A stretch of 64,000 nucleotides of DNA, from assembly GCF_007489275.1 (NCBI RefSeq), contig NZ_VLNR01000009.1:54077-118076 (forward strand), written 5' to 3'. The notes below the pieces were generated by a model, which was not told the origin of the DNA, made no database searches, and saw nothing but the letters and a program-made list of their open reading frames with translations. Both the position numbers and the translations under genes were made by a program. Below, one piece after another: positions 24,759 to 32,721 of the stretch; within the stretch, counting starts at the first letter, position 1, and every line of letters begins with the position of its first letter. The stretch is from Aquimarina algiphila. Its GTDB lineage: Bacteria > Bacteroidota > Bacteroidia > Flavobacteriales > Flavobacteriaceae.

Positions 24759-24914
24759 ATGTTCTATTTAATATTAATCCCTGTTCTTCTTGGTGGTTTT
24801 CATTACATAAATAAACAAGTGAAAATTGAGAAATCTATTAAAATTATCTTAGCTATTGTATCTATTATAATGATTGCGCTTGTATTGATTGACTTTTTAC
24901 ATAAAATTATCTAA
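24759..24914 (+). CDS. Two-TM small membrane protein, possible immunity protein
   Basis: 51 residues: TM1 (FYLILIPVLLGGFHYI), a charged loop NKQVKIEKSIK, TM2 (IILAIVSIIMIALVLIDFL) and a short HKII tail. No double-glycine leader. Small two-TM proteins are common bacteriocin immunity proteins; position in the array and sharing the upstream element support, but do not prove, that role. Confidence 0.6.
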   Translation: MFYLILIPVLLGGFHYINKQVKIEKSIKIILAIVSIIMIALVLIDFLHKII

Positions 24915-24973
24915 TAATCTTTTATCCAAAAAAAGGTAATTCCAAAATAAAATTGCTAATGATCTTTTAAAAT

Positions 24974-25008
24974 GAAACCTCAGTATATAATGTTTTGAGG
25001 TTTCTTTT
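24974..25008 (+). terminator. Terminator after the two-TM protein
   Basis: GAAACCTCA (24974-24982) pairs with TGAGGTTTC (24996-25004), followed by TTTT. Confidence 0.75.
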
Positions 25009-25117
25009 GATAAACATTAGTAATATCTCAAAACTCACTTGCCAATTAGAGGCCAGTTAAGAATAACATCCTCAAAACATCAAGTTCTAAAAGCAGGCAT
25101 GTAAACTTCTATCATAT

Positions 25118-25227
25118 CTCAAATAATGAGACTACGGTTTCTTACTATTGATGTATCCAAAAAGCATCATATAATGCTTTGGGATACCGTTGCAACAAAA
25201 ACATACTAACACATTAATTTGACGAAA
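25118..25227 (+). promoter_or_regulatory. Palindromic element 4, hairpin and promoter block before peptide E
   Basis: CTCAAATAATGAG (25118-25130), a hairpin of GTATCC...AAAGCAT / ATGCTTT...GGATAC (25153-25187), then GTTGCAACAA, ACATACTAA and TTAATTTGACGAAA (25189-25227). TTG, 21 nt, TTAATTTG resembles a -33/-7 promoter. The order and spacing copy the region before peptide A. Confidence 0.6.
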
Positions 25228-25278
25228 GAAAATGTATTAGTAAACCAAAAAAGTAATAATCATTAAAATTTAAAAATT

Positions 25279-25437
25279 ATGAAAAACTTAAATGAATTTG
25301 AAAGTTTAAACGAGACCGAATTAACTGAAATTAATGGTGGTTGTGGTATTTGTGACTTTATAGAAGATGTTACAGATGCGATTATTGACGCAGCAATGGC
25401 AATTGTTGAATTTGCTCTTACTGTTGGAGAAAAATAA
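25279..25437 (+). CDS. Double-glycine peptide E (two-Cys core)
   Basis: 52 residues. The leader MKNLNEFESLNETELTEING ends in GG at 20-21. The core begins CGIC, a CxxC pair that could form a disulfide, followed by an acidic amphipathic helix (DFIEDVTDAIIDAAMAIVEF). Leader style matches C39 substrates. It is a monocistronic unit with its own element 4 and a later terminator. Confidence 0.75.
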   Translation: MKNLNEFESLNETELTEINGGCGICDFIEDVTDAIIDAAMAIVEFALTVGEK

Positions 25438-25573
25438 TCTAAATATCTTTTAAAATGAAAAAATTAAACCACGTAGATTCTCTTCTTTAAACCAAAGCAA
25501 GCTGTACTCTACCAACAAGGAATTTTTTCAATAAAATTATAAAATCGCTAGGAATCAAAAGATTCGTCATTAC

Positions 25574-25609
25574 AAAAGGAGTTTTGTATGAATACAAAAC
25601 TCCTTTTTT
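25574..25609 (+). terminator. Intrinsic terminator
   Basis: AAAAGGAGTTTTGTA and TACAAAACTCCTTTT form a perfect 15-bp stem with a 4-nt loop and a T tail. Confidence 0.88.
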
Positions 25610-25640
25610 GATTGATAATATGAGTAAAAAAAACAGCAAT

Positions 25641-25681
25641 CTCAATAGATGATACAATCTCAATGTATGATTGTATTGCGA
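25641..25681 (+). promoter_or_regulatory. Degenerate copy 5 of the palindromic element
   Basis: CTCAATAGATGAT then ACAATCTCAATGTATGATTG. Palindrome and tail are both degraded relative to copies 1-3, and no gene follows before copy 3. Confidence 0.35.
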
Positions 25682-25774
25682 GAGAGAAATACTCATAAAT
25701 TCAATTTTTGATATCAGATCATATTGATGCTTCAAAGAATTAAAATCTGCTCTAAAAAAACAAAAAACCATAGT

Positions 25775-25816
25775 CTCATATAATGAGACAACTAGATCAT
25801 ATCATTGTATTATAAA
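25775..25816 (+). promoter_or_regulatory. Palindromic element 3, before peptides F and G
   Basis: CTCATATAATGAG (25775-25787) then ACAACTAGATCATATCATTG and a TATTATAAA end; 75 nt before the peptide F start. Confidence 0.7.
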
Positions 25817-25849
25817 TCAAAAATCACTGATAACACAAAATCAAAACCC

Positions 25850-26002
25850 ATGAAAAATCAAATCTTAGATCAATACACATCATTATCATCAAAAGAAGTA
25901 AAAACAATCAACGGAGGTTGTGGAGGAGAGGATGTTGAATGTCCAGAGTTAAAAAAACTTGTTGAGGCTTTAAACAACTTAAGGTTCCTTATAAATCTAT
26001 AA
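25850..26002 (+). CDS. Double-glycine peptide F (Cys-containing core)
   Basis: 50 residues from ATG 25850, the start that gives a proper leader; the frame is open further upstream but only into the palindromic element's tail. Leader MKNQILDQYTSLSSKEVKTI-NGG, core CGGEDVECPELKKLVEALNN and a short hydrophobic end. Two Cys at about 24 and 31. First gene after element 3, with peptide G 62 nt downstream. Confidence 0.75.
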   Translation: MKNQILDQYTSLSSKEVKTINGGCGGEDVECPELKKLVEALNNLRFLINL

Positions 26003-26064
26003 TTTATTAAATCATTTTATTCATCAATCCGCCTCTTTATAGATAGGTTTCAAAAATCAAAAAC

Positions 26065-26224
26065 ATGAAAATTTTACATCAATTTGCTGCATTAGATACA
26101 GGAGAATTAATAAACACTACTGGAGGTCAAATTGTACAAAATTTAAAAGAATCAAACACCTTATCTATCAATTGATGCTTCTGAGATCTTAGCCATTTTA
26201 GAAGCAATAGTATTAATCTTATAA
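26065..26224 (+). pseudogene. Double-glycine peptide G, apparently frameshifted
   Basis: The frame from ATG 26065 gives MKILHQFAALDTGELINTTG-G, a double-glycine leader, then QIVQNLKESNTLSIN and a stop at 26175. In the +1 frame just before that stop the reading continues as TPYLSIDASEILAILEAIVL-IL to TAA 26224, a hydrophobic helical core like its neighbours and giving about 53 residues in all. A one-base loss in the A-rich TTAAAAGAA (about 26140-26150) would explain this. A true 36-residue peptide is the alternative. Confidence 0.55.
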
Positions 26225-26237
26225 AGTATTACCTAAG

Positions 26238-26351
26238 CTTTCTGGATCCAATACAAAATCGAAAAGAAGAATGGATCAGAATTATTTAAACCGAAACCTT
26301 ATCATGAATCATTTTCGATTTTAAAATGAAAAACTATAGTAATCCAGAAAG
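26238..26351. repeat. Nested inverted repeats
   Basis: CTTTCTGGAT (26238-26247) pairs with ATCCAGAAAG (26342-26351), and inside it AAAATCGAAAA (26255-26265) pairs with TTTTCGATTTT (26312-26322). The two stems are co-linear and could form one long hairpin in RNA. Confidence 0.5.
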
Positions 26352-26397
26352 GCAAAATATTAGTGAGTAAGCTAATGAAGTGAGTTTAGTGAGTTCA

Positions 26398-26432
26398 AAT
26401 TCCTCTATTTTCTTTATGAATATAGAGGAATT
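26398..26432. terminator. Hairpin before the 158-residue protein
   Basis: AATTCCTCTAT (26398-26408) pairs with ATAGAGGAATT (26422-26432). There is no clean T tract, so terminator function is uncertain. Confidence 0.4.
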
Positions 26433-26491
26433 CTTCTCGTCCAGAAACCTCTAAATAATATCACCTTTTTTATATCTTAAAACTAACAACC

Positions 26492-26968
26492 ATGAATGAT
26501 GAAAAAAAATTACTGTACAGCATCTTAAAAAAATTTAACGGAATGGGTAAAATCGAAGCCTATGATCTTATTCATAAGTTAGAAACACTCCTATTTTACA
26601 CTTCTAATCCTATTAATGAAGAAGAACTTAAACAGATTATAGTTTCAAATCTAAGTCTCAACCATGAAATAGACCCTTTTCATTTTACTATGCTCCCCAA
26701 CGGAAATTCTTGTGAGTTTGATGGTTTTAATGAATGGTTACACATCTACAAAGAAAACAGAAGGATATTTCCAAACTGGTCGATATTAGACACTTATTAT
26801 TTTAAAACCAAATATGCTCCCATAGACCTTAAAAAGTTAACCAAAAAAAGGTTATTAATGGACCTTAAAGGTAAGCCTGAAGAAGAAAAAATTATAAACT
26901 TTCTCAAAGAATATAAAATTTCTAAAAAAGATGTAATTACAAATAGGTTATTAATTTTGGAAGCTTAG
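26492..26968 (+). CDS. Uncharacterised cytoplasmic protein at the island edge
   Basis: 158 residues, not recognised. No signal peptide or TM helix; mainly helical with Lys-rich ends (LKKLTKKRLLMDLKGKPEEEK). It has an aromatic-rich middle (FNEWLHIYKENRRIFPNW). It stands alone between the peptide array and recX. It could be a soluble immunity protein or a passenger gene. Confidence 0.55.
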   Translation: MNDEKKLLYSILKKFNGMGKIEAYDLIHKLETLLFYTSNPINEEELKQIIVSNLSLNHEIDPFHFTMLPNGNSCEFDGFNEWLHIYKENRRIFPNWSILDTYYFKTKYAPIDLKKLTKKRLLMDLKGKPEEEKIINFLKEYKISKKDVITNRLLILEA

Positions 26969-27007
26969 TTTTTCACAAATCTTAATAAGTACTGTACATT
27001 TGTAACC

Positions 27008-27487
27008 ATGTACAAGAACCCAGTTAAATCTGTAACCGTTGCTGAAGCAATAGCAAAAATGGAGCATTATTGTGCTTACCAGGAACGATGTCATAAGGAT
27101 ATCGAAAGTAAGCTCAAAACAATGATGCTAATCCCAGAGGCCAAGGAAAAAATCATACTACATCTCTTAGAACATAATTTTCTTAATGAAGAACGTTTTG
27201 CTAAAAGTTTTGCACGAGGAAAGTTTACTATTAAAAAATGGGGAAAACAACGTATTGTAAGAGAGCTTAAATTTCGTGATATCTCTGCTTACAATATAAA
27301 AACTGCGCTTAAAGAAATTCCTGAAAAGGATTATTTTGAAACCTTTCATGCTCTCTCAGAAAAAAAATATCATAGTATTACCGAACAAAATAATAGCAAA
27401 AAACGCAAAAAACTAGTTGATTACCTTTTATATCGAGGTTGGGAGACACATCTTGTTTATGAAAAAATGAATGAGCTTTTTGGCTAA
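27008..27487 (+). CDS. recX: RecX-family regulatory protein
   Basis: 159 residues built of three-helix RecX repeats: CAYQERCHKDIESKL, HNFLNEERFAKSFARGKF with KWGKQRIVRELKFRDIS, and YLLYRGWETHLVYEKM. RecX binds RecA filaments and modulates recombination and SOS induction. recA is not adjacent. This gene marks the return to ordinary chromosomal genes after the island. Confidence 0.92.
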   Translation: MYKNPVKSVTVAEAIAKMEHYCAYQERCHKDIESKLKTMMLIPEAKEKIILHLLEHNFLNEERFAKSFARGKFTIKKWGKQRIVRELKFRDISAYNIKTALKEIPEKDYFETFHALSEKKYHSITEQNNSKKRKKLVDYLLYRGWETHLVYEKMNELFG

Positions 27488-27488
27488 G

Positions 27489-27529
27489 AAACCCCAAAAG
27501 ATATCATTATGACATCCTTTGAGGTTTTT
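27489..27529. terminator. Terminator between convergent recX and S41 peptidase genes
   Basis: AAACCCCAAAAGAT pairs with ATCCTTTGAGGTTT (two mismatches) and a T run follows on the plus strand. Confidence 0.65.
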
Positions 27530-27533
27530 GATT

Positions 27534-28949
27534 TTAACGTGTCTTATTTAATATTTCTATTGCCAAATCAATTCCACTATCTTTTTCTTCAATAAAATCA
27601 TCATTCGAGAATAACGGAACTCTATTCTCTTCACTTGGTCCAACACCGATTGTTTCAAATACTTTTCCATTCGCATCGCTATACACTTCATTAGACAGTC
27701 CTATTAAGGCTCCATTTGGTAACGTATGTGTTAAAATATCCGAAAAAACTCCATTTGTATTATCACCAACTATCGTAACATATGGCAAATCTTTCATGCA
27801 AAGCGTAAAAATCTCTGCTGCACTTGCTGTCAAAGGGCTTGTTAATACTATAATATCTCCTGTAAATTGAAAATCACCTTTTGGGGTCACAGATATTGAT
27901 GTGCTTTCTGTAAAACTATCTCCTAATCTCGCTTTTTTAGAAAATACTACTTGCTCCTGATCTACAAATCGTGAAGCGATATTAACAGAAACCATATCAT
28001 ATCCTCCTTCATTAAAACGAATATCCAGTATTAACTTAGAAATTCCAGAATCTTCAAGATCATTCATCATTCTATCTAATACTGTGTTTAATGTTTCCAG
28101 TTCATTCTTTTCATTCGTACTATAACCCGCCATACCAAAAACATTAATATATGCTATATTATCATTAATCAGTCCCCAAGCTATATTTTCGCTTTCATCA
28201 GCTTCAAATTTATTGCCTAAATATGCTGCCCCAATAGTTTCTAATCGTTGAGTATAAAGTCTATCATAATCTTCTTCAGAATCAATAATGAGATCCCCAC
28301 TTAAACTAGAATTTAATCGTTCTAACAAACTAGGTAAACCAGAATTAATTTCGATACCATTTGCTTCATCTTCAATAGCTACATGCCCATCTTTAAAAAG
28401 GAAAATTAACTCTATCACAACATCATAAAAGTTCTCTGAAGTTACCTGATCTCTTAAACTTTCGTATTGAGACCAGTTTACATTTCTAGTTTCAAAAAAA
28501 ACATAATAATCATTAAAAATATTCCAAAAATGATCAAAATTAACCTTTGGATCATCAGTTTTAGAAAGCTGATCAGGAAGACAAAATTCATTTTGATTTA
28601 ATAACCTAGTAAACTTAATATCTGATGCTATAAGCTCTGATCTGCCTATCAATTCGTTAGCATTGATAAGATCCAGAGAAATTCCAAAAGATTCTTCTGC
28701 AACAAAATCATCTTCTACCACGGCACATCCAGCCTTATTTATATTATACAATACACTTTTATTATCATTAATTTCAATGATATATCCTTTGTCTGCTGCT
28801 AACCAAAAACCATTTTTAGTTGCTTCTGGCTGTGGCTGATCATCATCAGATTGACAAGCCATGAAAAAAACCATCAATAAGAGCAAAAAGCATCTTTTAA
28901 AGTTTTTAATTACTTCTATTTTGATATTGTTGTGCGAATTCGAATTCAT
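27534..28949 (-). CDS. S41-family peptidase, lipoprotein
   Basis: 471 residues. The signal region ends in a lipobox-like FFMAC followed by QSDDDQPQP, typical of exported Bacteroidota lipoproteins. The C-terminal half carries the S41 (tail-specific protease/TSPc) fold: KLILDIRFNEGGYD and the serine site SPLTASAAEIF. A PDZ domain is not obvious. It is probably a cell-surface protease. Monocistronic, convergent with recX. Confidence 0.85.
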   Translation of the reverse strand: MNSNSHNNIKIEVIKNFKRCFLLLLMVFFMACQSDDDQPQPEATKNGFWLAADKGYIIEINDNKSVLYNINKAGCAVVEDDFVAEESFGISLDLINANELIGRSELIASDIKFTRLLNQNEFCLPDQLSKTDDPKVNFDHFWNIFNDYYVFFETRNVNWSQYESLRDQVTSENFYDVVIELIFLFKDGHVAIEDEANGIEINSGLPSLLERLNSSLSGDLIIDSEEDYDRLYTQRLETIGAAYLGNKFEADESENIAWGLINDNIAYINVFGMAGYSTNEKNELETLNTVLDRMMNDLEDSGISKLILDIRFNEGGYDMVSVNIASRFVDQEQVVFSKKARLGDSFTESTSISVTPKGDFQFTGDIIVLTSPLTASAAEIFTLCMKDLPYVTIVGDNTNGVFSDILTHTLPNGALIGLSNEVYSDANGKVFETIGVGPSEENRVPLFSNDDFIEEKDSGIDLAIEILNKTR

Positions 28950-29146
28950 ACTAGTTTTATATTTAAGAGTTACATTTCACTGACAAATCAAAAATCAATC
29001 AATTGTATCGAAAAAATATTTGAAAAAGGGTGATATGAAGTTTCTACCTGCTCACCGTTATCAGTTTACGAATAGATCGATATTGTATCTAATTCTCATC
29101 AAAACTAGGTAGGATGTATGAAATCAACGTTCGAGATTATTAAAAT

Positions 29147-30302
29147 TTAAAAAATCGGAACCTTTTTGTTTTTAGATCTAAACTGGCTGGGAGTCAATCC
29201 AGTTTCTTTTTTAAACGAGGTATAAAATGTAGTTTTCGACTTAAAACCAGCCTCTAAACCTATAGCTAATAAACTATACTTATCAAACTCTGCATTAAGA
29301 ATCATATCCTTTACCTCCTTTACTCTGTAAGAATTGATATATACAGTAAAATTCTTTTTTGTAATATCATTTACAATCTGTGATAGATACCCAGAACTTA
29401 TATTTAATAGTTTAGCTATAATTTCCTGGCTCAAATTAGGATCTCTATAAATATGATCATTTTGAAGAAGGTTTTCTAACTTTAAGAAATATCTATTATC
29501 TTCTGAAAATGAAGCACCTGTATTCGTTGGTACTTCCTGTTGTGTATTATCATGAACTTCTGTAAGGTTTACATGTAAAGTTCCATTGTTAACATCACTT
29601 ATAATATTTTTTTGATCATTGGTTAGTTTTAATGTATAAATTCCATAATACACAACCCAAAACACAAATACTGAAGCCACTGTACATATAATAGATATGC
29701 CAATTTCATAACCTATATTAAAAATCATGTCGATAATATCTATTATAATCCATGAGGTTACTAAGAAAAATATCCAAACACACAATTTTTTCAACCATCT
29801 ACTATTGGGATGCATTCTATACTTTTCTTCTTTAAGAATTTTATAGGACCAAATAACGAGAATGAAATTGAATGAATAGTAGCCTAATTCTTGAAAATCA
29901 AAAATCAAATCGTATACAAGCTCTTTATATTTCCAGGAATAAGCATATTCGAGATTAAAAATTACATTAATGACAACAGAAAAAATAAAAGGCATATATA
30001 ACCAAAACAGTTTCTTACTCTTCCCTAAATCATGATTGATTGATTTTAAAAAATAAAGAAAGAAAAAAACCGGAAATAAGAATACCCATTCGATATCATA
30101 TAATATCATAAATTTTGGGTATTTAACAAATACATCAATAGCATCAAGGTAAACAATTAAGCATTAATGAAGCCAAAACCAGTATAGCATATCCTAAGTA
30201 ATTATTGACCTGACTTTTATAAAAAGGAGAGAAAAGAATTGCAAAACCAAAAATAAATCCTTGAGAAACAGTAATCAGCAAAAAAAGATGAGCAACATTC
30301 AT
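29147..30302 (-). pseudogene. Membrane-bound AraC regulator, frameshifted near the N-terminus
   Basis: The main frame (29147-30109, 320 residues) has several TM helices and a C-terminal AraC domain (FDKYSLLAIGLEAGFKSKTT, QFRSKNKK). Upstream, in another frame, ATG 30302 starts MNVAHLFLLITVSQGFIFGF, the usual first TM segment of this family, and runs to a stop near 30147. The main frame reads back above its first ATG as YLDAIDVFVKYPKF. One extra base near 30145-30160 would separate the two. It may be inactivated, or may be an error in the sequence. Confidence 0.72.
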
Positions 30303-30540
30303 TTTTTTCTTAATTCTTTTATCTTAATACAACCGTAACTTATCTCTTTTATGGGAATCTATAACCACCTGTTTATCAAAGATGAGCACAGGTTTTGATT
30401 ATTAATTATTTCTAGCTTCATATGGTTAAATAAATCTGTACCAATCTAAGGTTCCAAGAGTTATCATCTTTATTGACCAATAAAAAGCTGTTTTGTTGCA
30501 ATAAAAAAACTACATCTCGAAAGAAGAAATGTTAAAAATA

Positions 30541-31407
30541 TCATCCATTCCTTTTATTAGTTCTGGATATGGCTTTATTATTTTTATACTGAATCCATTT
30601 TTGACCTCTAGTTTTTCGCATAAAATTATCCAGATATCGCATAATAAAGACATTATAAGTAGCTTCAATAAAATTAGTTGTCTTTTTTGGGACAGAACGG
30701 ATACTCATAGAAAAACCTGGTGTTAGATATGTCATCTGATGCCAGTATCCTTCTGGCATATAAAGTGTTTCTCCATGCTTTAAATTTGTAATATATCCTT
30801 TGGCATTTTTTAATGCAGGCCATTTTTCAAAATCTGGATTTTCAAAATCTATATCTTGATGAGATATTAATGAGTGCGGTACTTTATATAAATATTTTGT
30901 CTCTGAAGGAGGAAATAATATGCATTGTTTTTCTCCATGAAAATGAAAATGAAGAATATTTGCTAAATCTATATCATAATGCATAAAAACTTTGGAACCA
31001 CCACCACCAAAAAATAAGTATGGTAATTTTTTCATGAATTTTAATCCTATCGCATCAGGATATGTAAAATCATTCTGAAGTTCTGGTACTTCTTTAAGTA
31101 GGCTATATAAAAAAATACGGTAGTTGGTTGGTTCTTTTTTGAGCAAATCAATATATTCACTCATTTTCATACTTGTATGTGCCTCATTAAATTTACGTTC
31201 TGAGGAAACCGGTCTATCATCATATATTGGCACCGTTTTATGTCCTGCCAATGTTTTGATATAAGACAAATTCCATTTCTTATATGCTGTCCAATCTTCA
31301 ATCAACCTTTCTATTACGACTGGTTTTTGTAACTCGACATGGTCTTTAAGAAACTTCTCTTTGGTAATTGTTTTTACCCTTGGTATTTGCTCTAAATTTA
31401 ATTTCAC
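30541..31407 (-). CDS. Cupin-like / JmjC-type Fe(II)-2-oxoglutarate oxygenase
   Basis: 288 residues of the Cupin_8 family. A start such as KPVVIERLIEDW is typical, the metal ligands HxD lie in FMHYDID (about residue 143) and the distal His in LYMPEGYWHQM. Bacteroidota members are presumed protein or small-molecule hydroxylases; no substrate is suggested by the neighbours. bioB lies upstream on the same strand after a 105-nt gap. Confidence 0.82.
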   Translation of the reverse strand: MKLNLEQIPRVKTITKEKFLKDHVELQKPVVIERLIEDWTAYKKWNLSYIKTLAGHKTVPIYDDRPVSSERKFNEAHTSMKMSEYIDLLKKEPTNYRIFLYSLLKEVPELQNDFTYPDAIGLKFMKKLPYLFFGGGGSKVFMHYDIDLANILHFHFHGEKQCILFPPSETKYLYKVPHSLISHQDIDFENPDFEKWPALKNAKGYITNLKHGETLYMPEGYWHQMTYLTPGFSMSIRSVPKKTTNFIEATYNVFIMRYLDNFMRKTRGQKWIQYKNNKAISRTNKRNG

Positions 31408-31512
31408 TACAAATAATAATTGGAAATACTACTAATAACATATAGTAGATTTAACAATTAAAACAACAATGTATTAATCGATATATCTTTTCCCTTAACA
31501 ATAAAGATTATC

Positions 31513-32616
31513 TTATTTATCAGCTATTACTCCTTTAGCTTTTTGTTTTGCTGCCTCATTTCTTTCAATAGTATGTTCAGGTCTTGACCATTTAGGTTTT
31601 TCGCCTATAGGTTCATATTTTGAATCTTCTGCTTCTATTGTTTCTGGCTGTGCTTTTTTGACAAATGGTTTTTGTGGATTAAGTCCTAGTAATTTAAACA
31701 TCTCCATATCGGCATTCACATCTGGATTAGGAGTAGTCAATAACTTATCTCCTGCAAAAATAGAGTTTGCTCCCGCAAAGAAACACATGGCTTGTCCTTC
31801 TCTACTCATTTCTGTTCTTCCTGCAGATAATCTCACCTGTGTCTGTGGCATAATAATTCGGGTAGTAGCTACCATCCTTATCATATCCCATATAGCTACC
31901 GGTTTTTCTTCTTCCATAGGTGTTCCTTCTACAGCTACCAAGGCATTTATCGGTACAGATTCTGGTTGTGGGTTTAACTTTGATAATGCCACTAACATTC
32001 CTGCACGGTCTTCTACTTCTTCTCCCATTCCAATAATACCACCACTACAAACCGTTACATTTGTTTTACGAACATTATCAATCGTTTTTAAACGATCTTC
32101 ATATCCTCTTGTAGAGATTACTTCTTTATAATATTCTTCTGAGGTATCTAAGTTATGATTGTAAGCATATAAACCCGCTTCTGCTAATCGTTGTGCCTGA
32201 TTTTCTGTAATCATTCCTAACGTACAACACACTTCCATTTCGAGCTTATTGATCGTACGAACCATTTCTAGCACATCTTCGAACTCCTGGCCATCTTTAA
32301 CATTACGCCAAGCTGCTCCCATACACACTCTGGAACTTCCAGAAGCCTTAGCACGAAGTGCTTGCGCCTTTACTTGTTGTACACTCATTAGATCATTTCC
32401 TTCGATATCAGTATGATATCTAGCTGCCTGAGGGCAGTATCCACAATCTTCGGGACATCCTCCTGTCTTTATCGATAACAGAGTTGATACCTGTACTGTA
32501 TTTGGATCATGATACTGACGATGGATCGTAGCTGCTTTGTACAGCAAGTCCATCATTGGTGAATTATAAATATCTAGAATCTCTTGTTTTGTCCAATCGT
32601 GTCTAATAACGCTCAT
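31513..32616 (-). CDS. bioB: Biotin synthase
   Basis: 367 residues from ATG 32616 (MSVIRHDWTK); a start 8 codons upstream is less typical. Radical-SAM [4Fe-4S] cysteines are in GGCPEDCGYCPQ. The [2Fe-2S] ligands fit the MGAAWR, EVCCTLGM and TVCSGGIIGMGE regions, and RLSAGR supplies the Arg. It inserts sulfur into dethiobiotin. A C-terminal extension of about 40 charged residues is present. A KS gene is just upstream, the rest of the pathway 8 kb away. Confidence 0.96.
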   Translation of the reverse strand: MSVIRHDWTKQEILDIYNSPMMDLLYKAATIHRQYHDPNTVQVSTLLSIKTGGCPEDCGYCPQAARYHTDIEGNDLMSVQQVKAQALRAKASGSSRVCMGAAWRNVKDGQEFEDVLEMVRTINKLEMEVCCTLGMITENQAQRLAEAGLYAYNHNLDTSEEYYKEVISTRGYEDRLKTIDNVRKTNVTVCSGGIIGMGEEVEDRAGMLVALSKLNPQPESVPINALVAVEGTPMEEEKPVAIWDMIRMVATTRIIMPQTQVRLSAGRTEMSREGQAMCFFAGANSIFAGDKLLTTPNPDVNADMEMFKLLGLNPQKPFVKKAQPETIEAEDSKYEPIGEKPKWSRPEHTIERNEAAKQKAKGVIADK

Positions 32617-32721
32617 AAAAAAGGTATTGTGAGTCCTCAAAAGTAATTGTTTCTAATCAAAAAACACAACGAAGAAACATCAAATTCGTGGTTTTTAATA
32701 ACAATGAAATGATAAACTTTG

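Larger units (their letters stand above)
24915..25278. other. Intergenic region with terminator and control block
   Basis: It holds a terminator (24974-25008), about 100 nt with nothing recognisable, palindromic element 4 (25118-25130), a strong hairpin (25153-25187) and a conserved promoter block (25189-25227). Confidence 0.6.
25438..25849. other. Intergenic region between peptides E and F
   Basis: It contains an 11-codon frame at 25455-25490 that resembles the start of a leader (MKKLNHVDSLL) but stops, a strong terminator (25574-25609), a weak copy of the palindromic element (25641-25653) with no gene after it, and element 3 (25775-25787). This may be the site of a lost peptide unit. Confidence 0.5.

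Noticed and set aside
25487..25771. Minus-strand frame of 94 codons between peptides E and F
   Set aside because: It spans a strong terminator and the palindromic elements and has a Phe/Leu-rich composition typical of reversed AT-rich intergenic DNA.
22850..25816. Palindromic elements as integron-like recombination sites
   Set aside because: They sit before genes at promoter-like distances, no integrase is present, and terminators separate units, which fits operators better.
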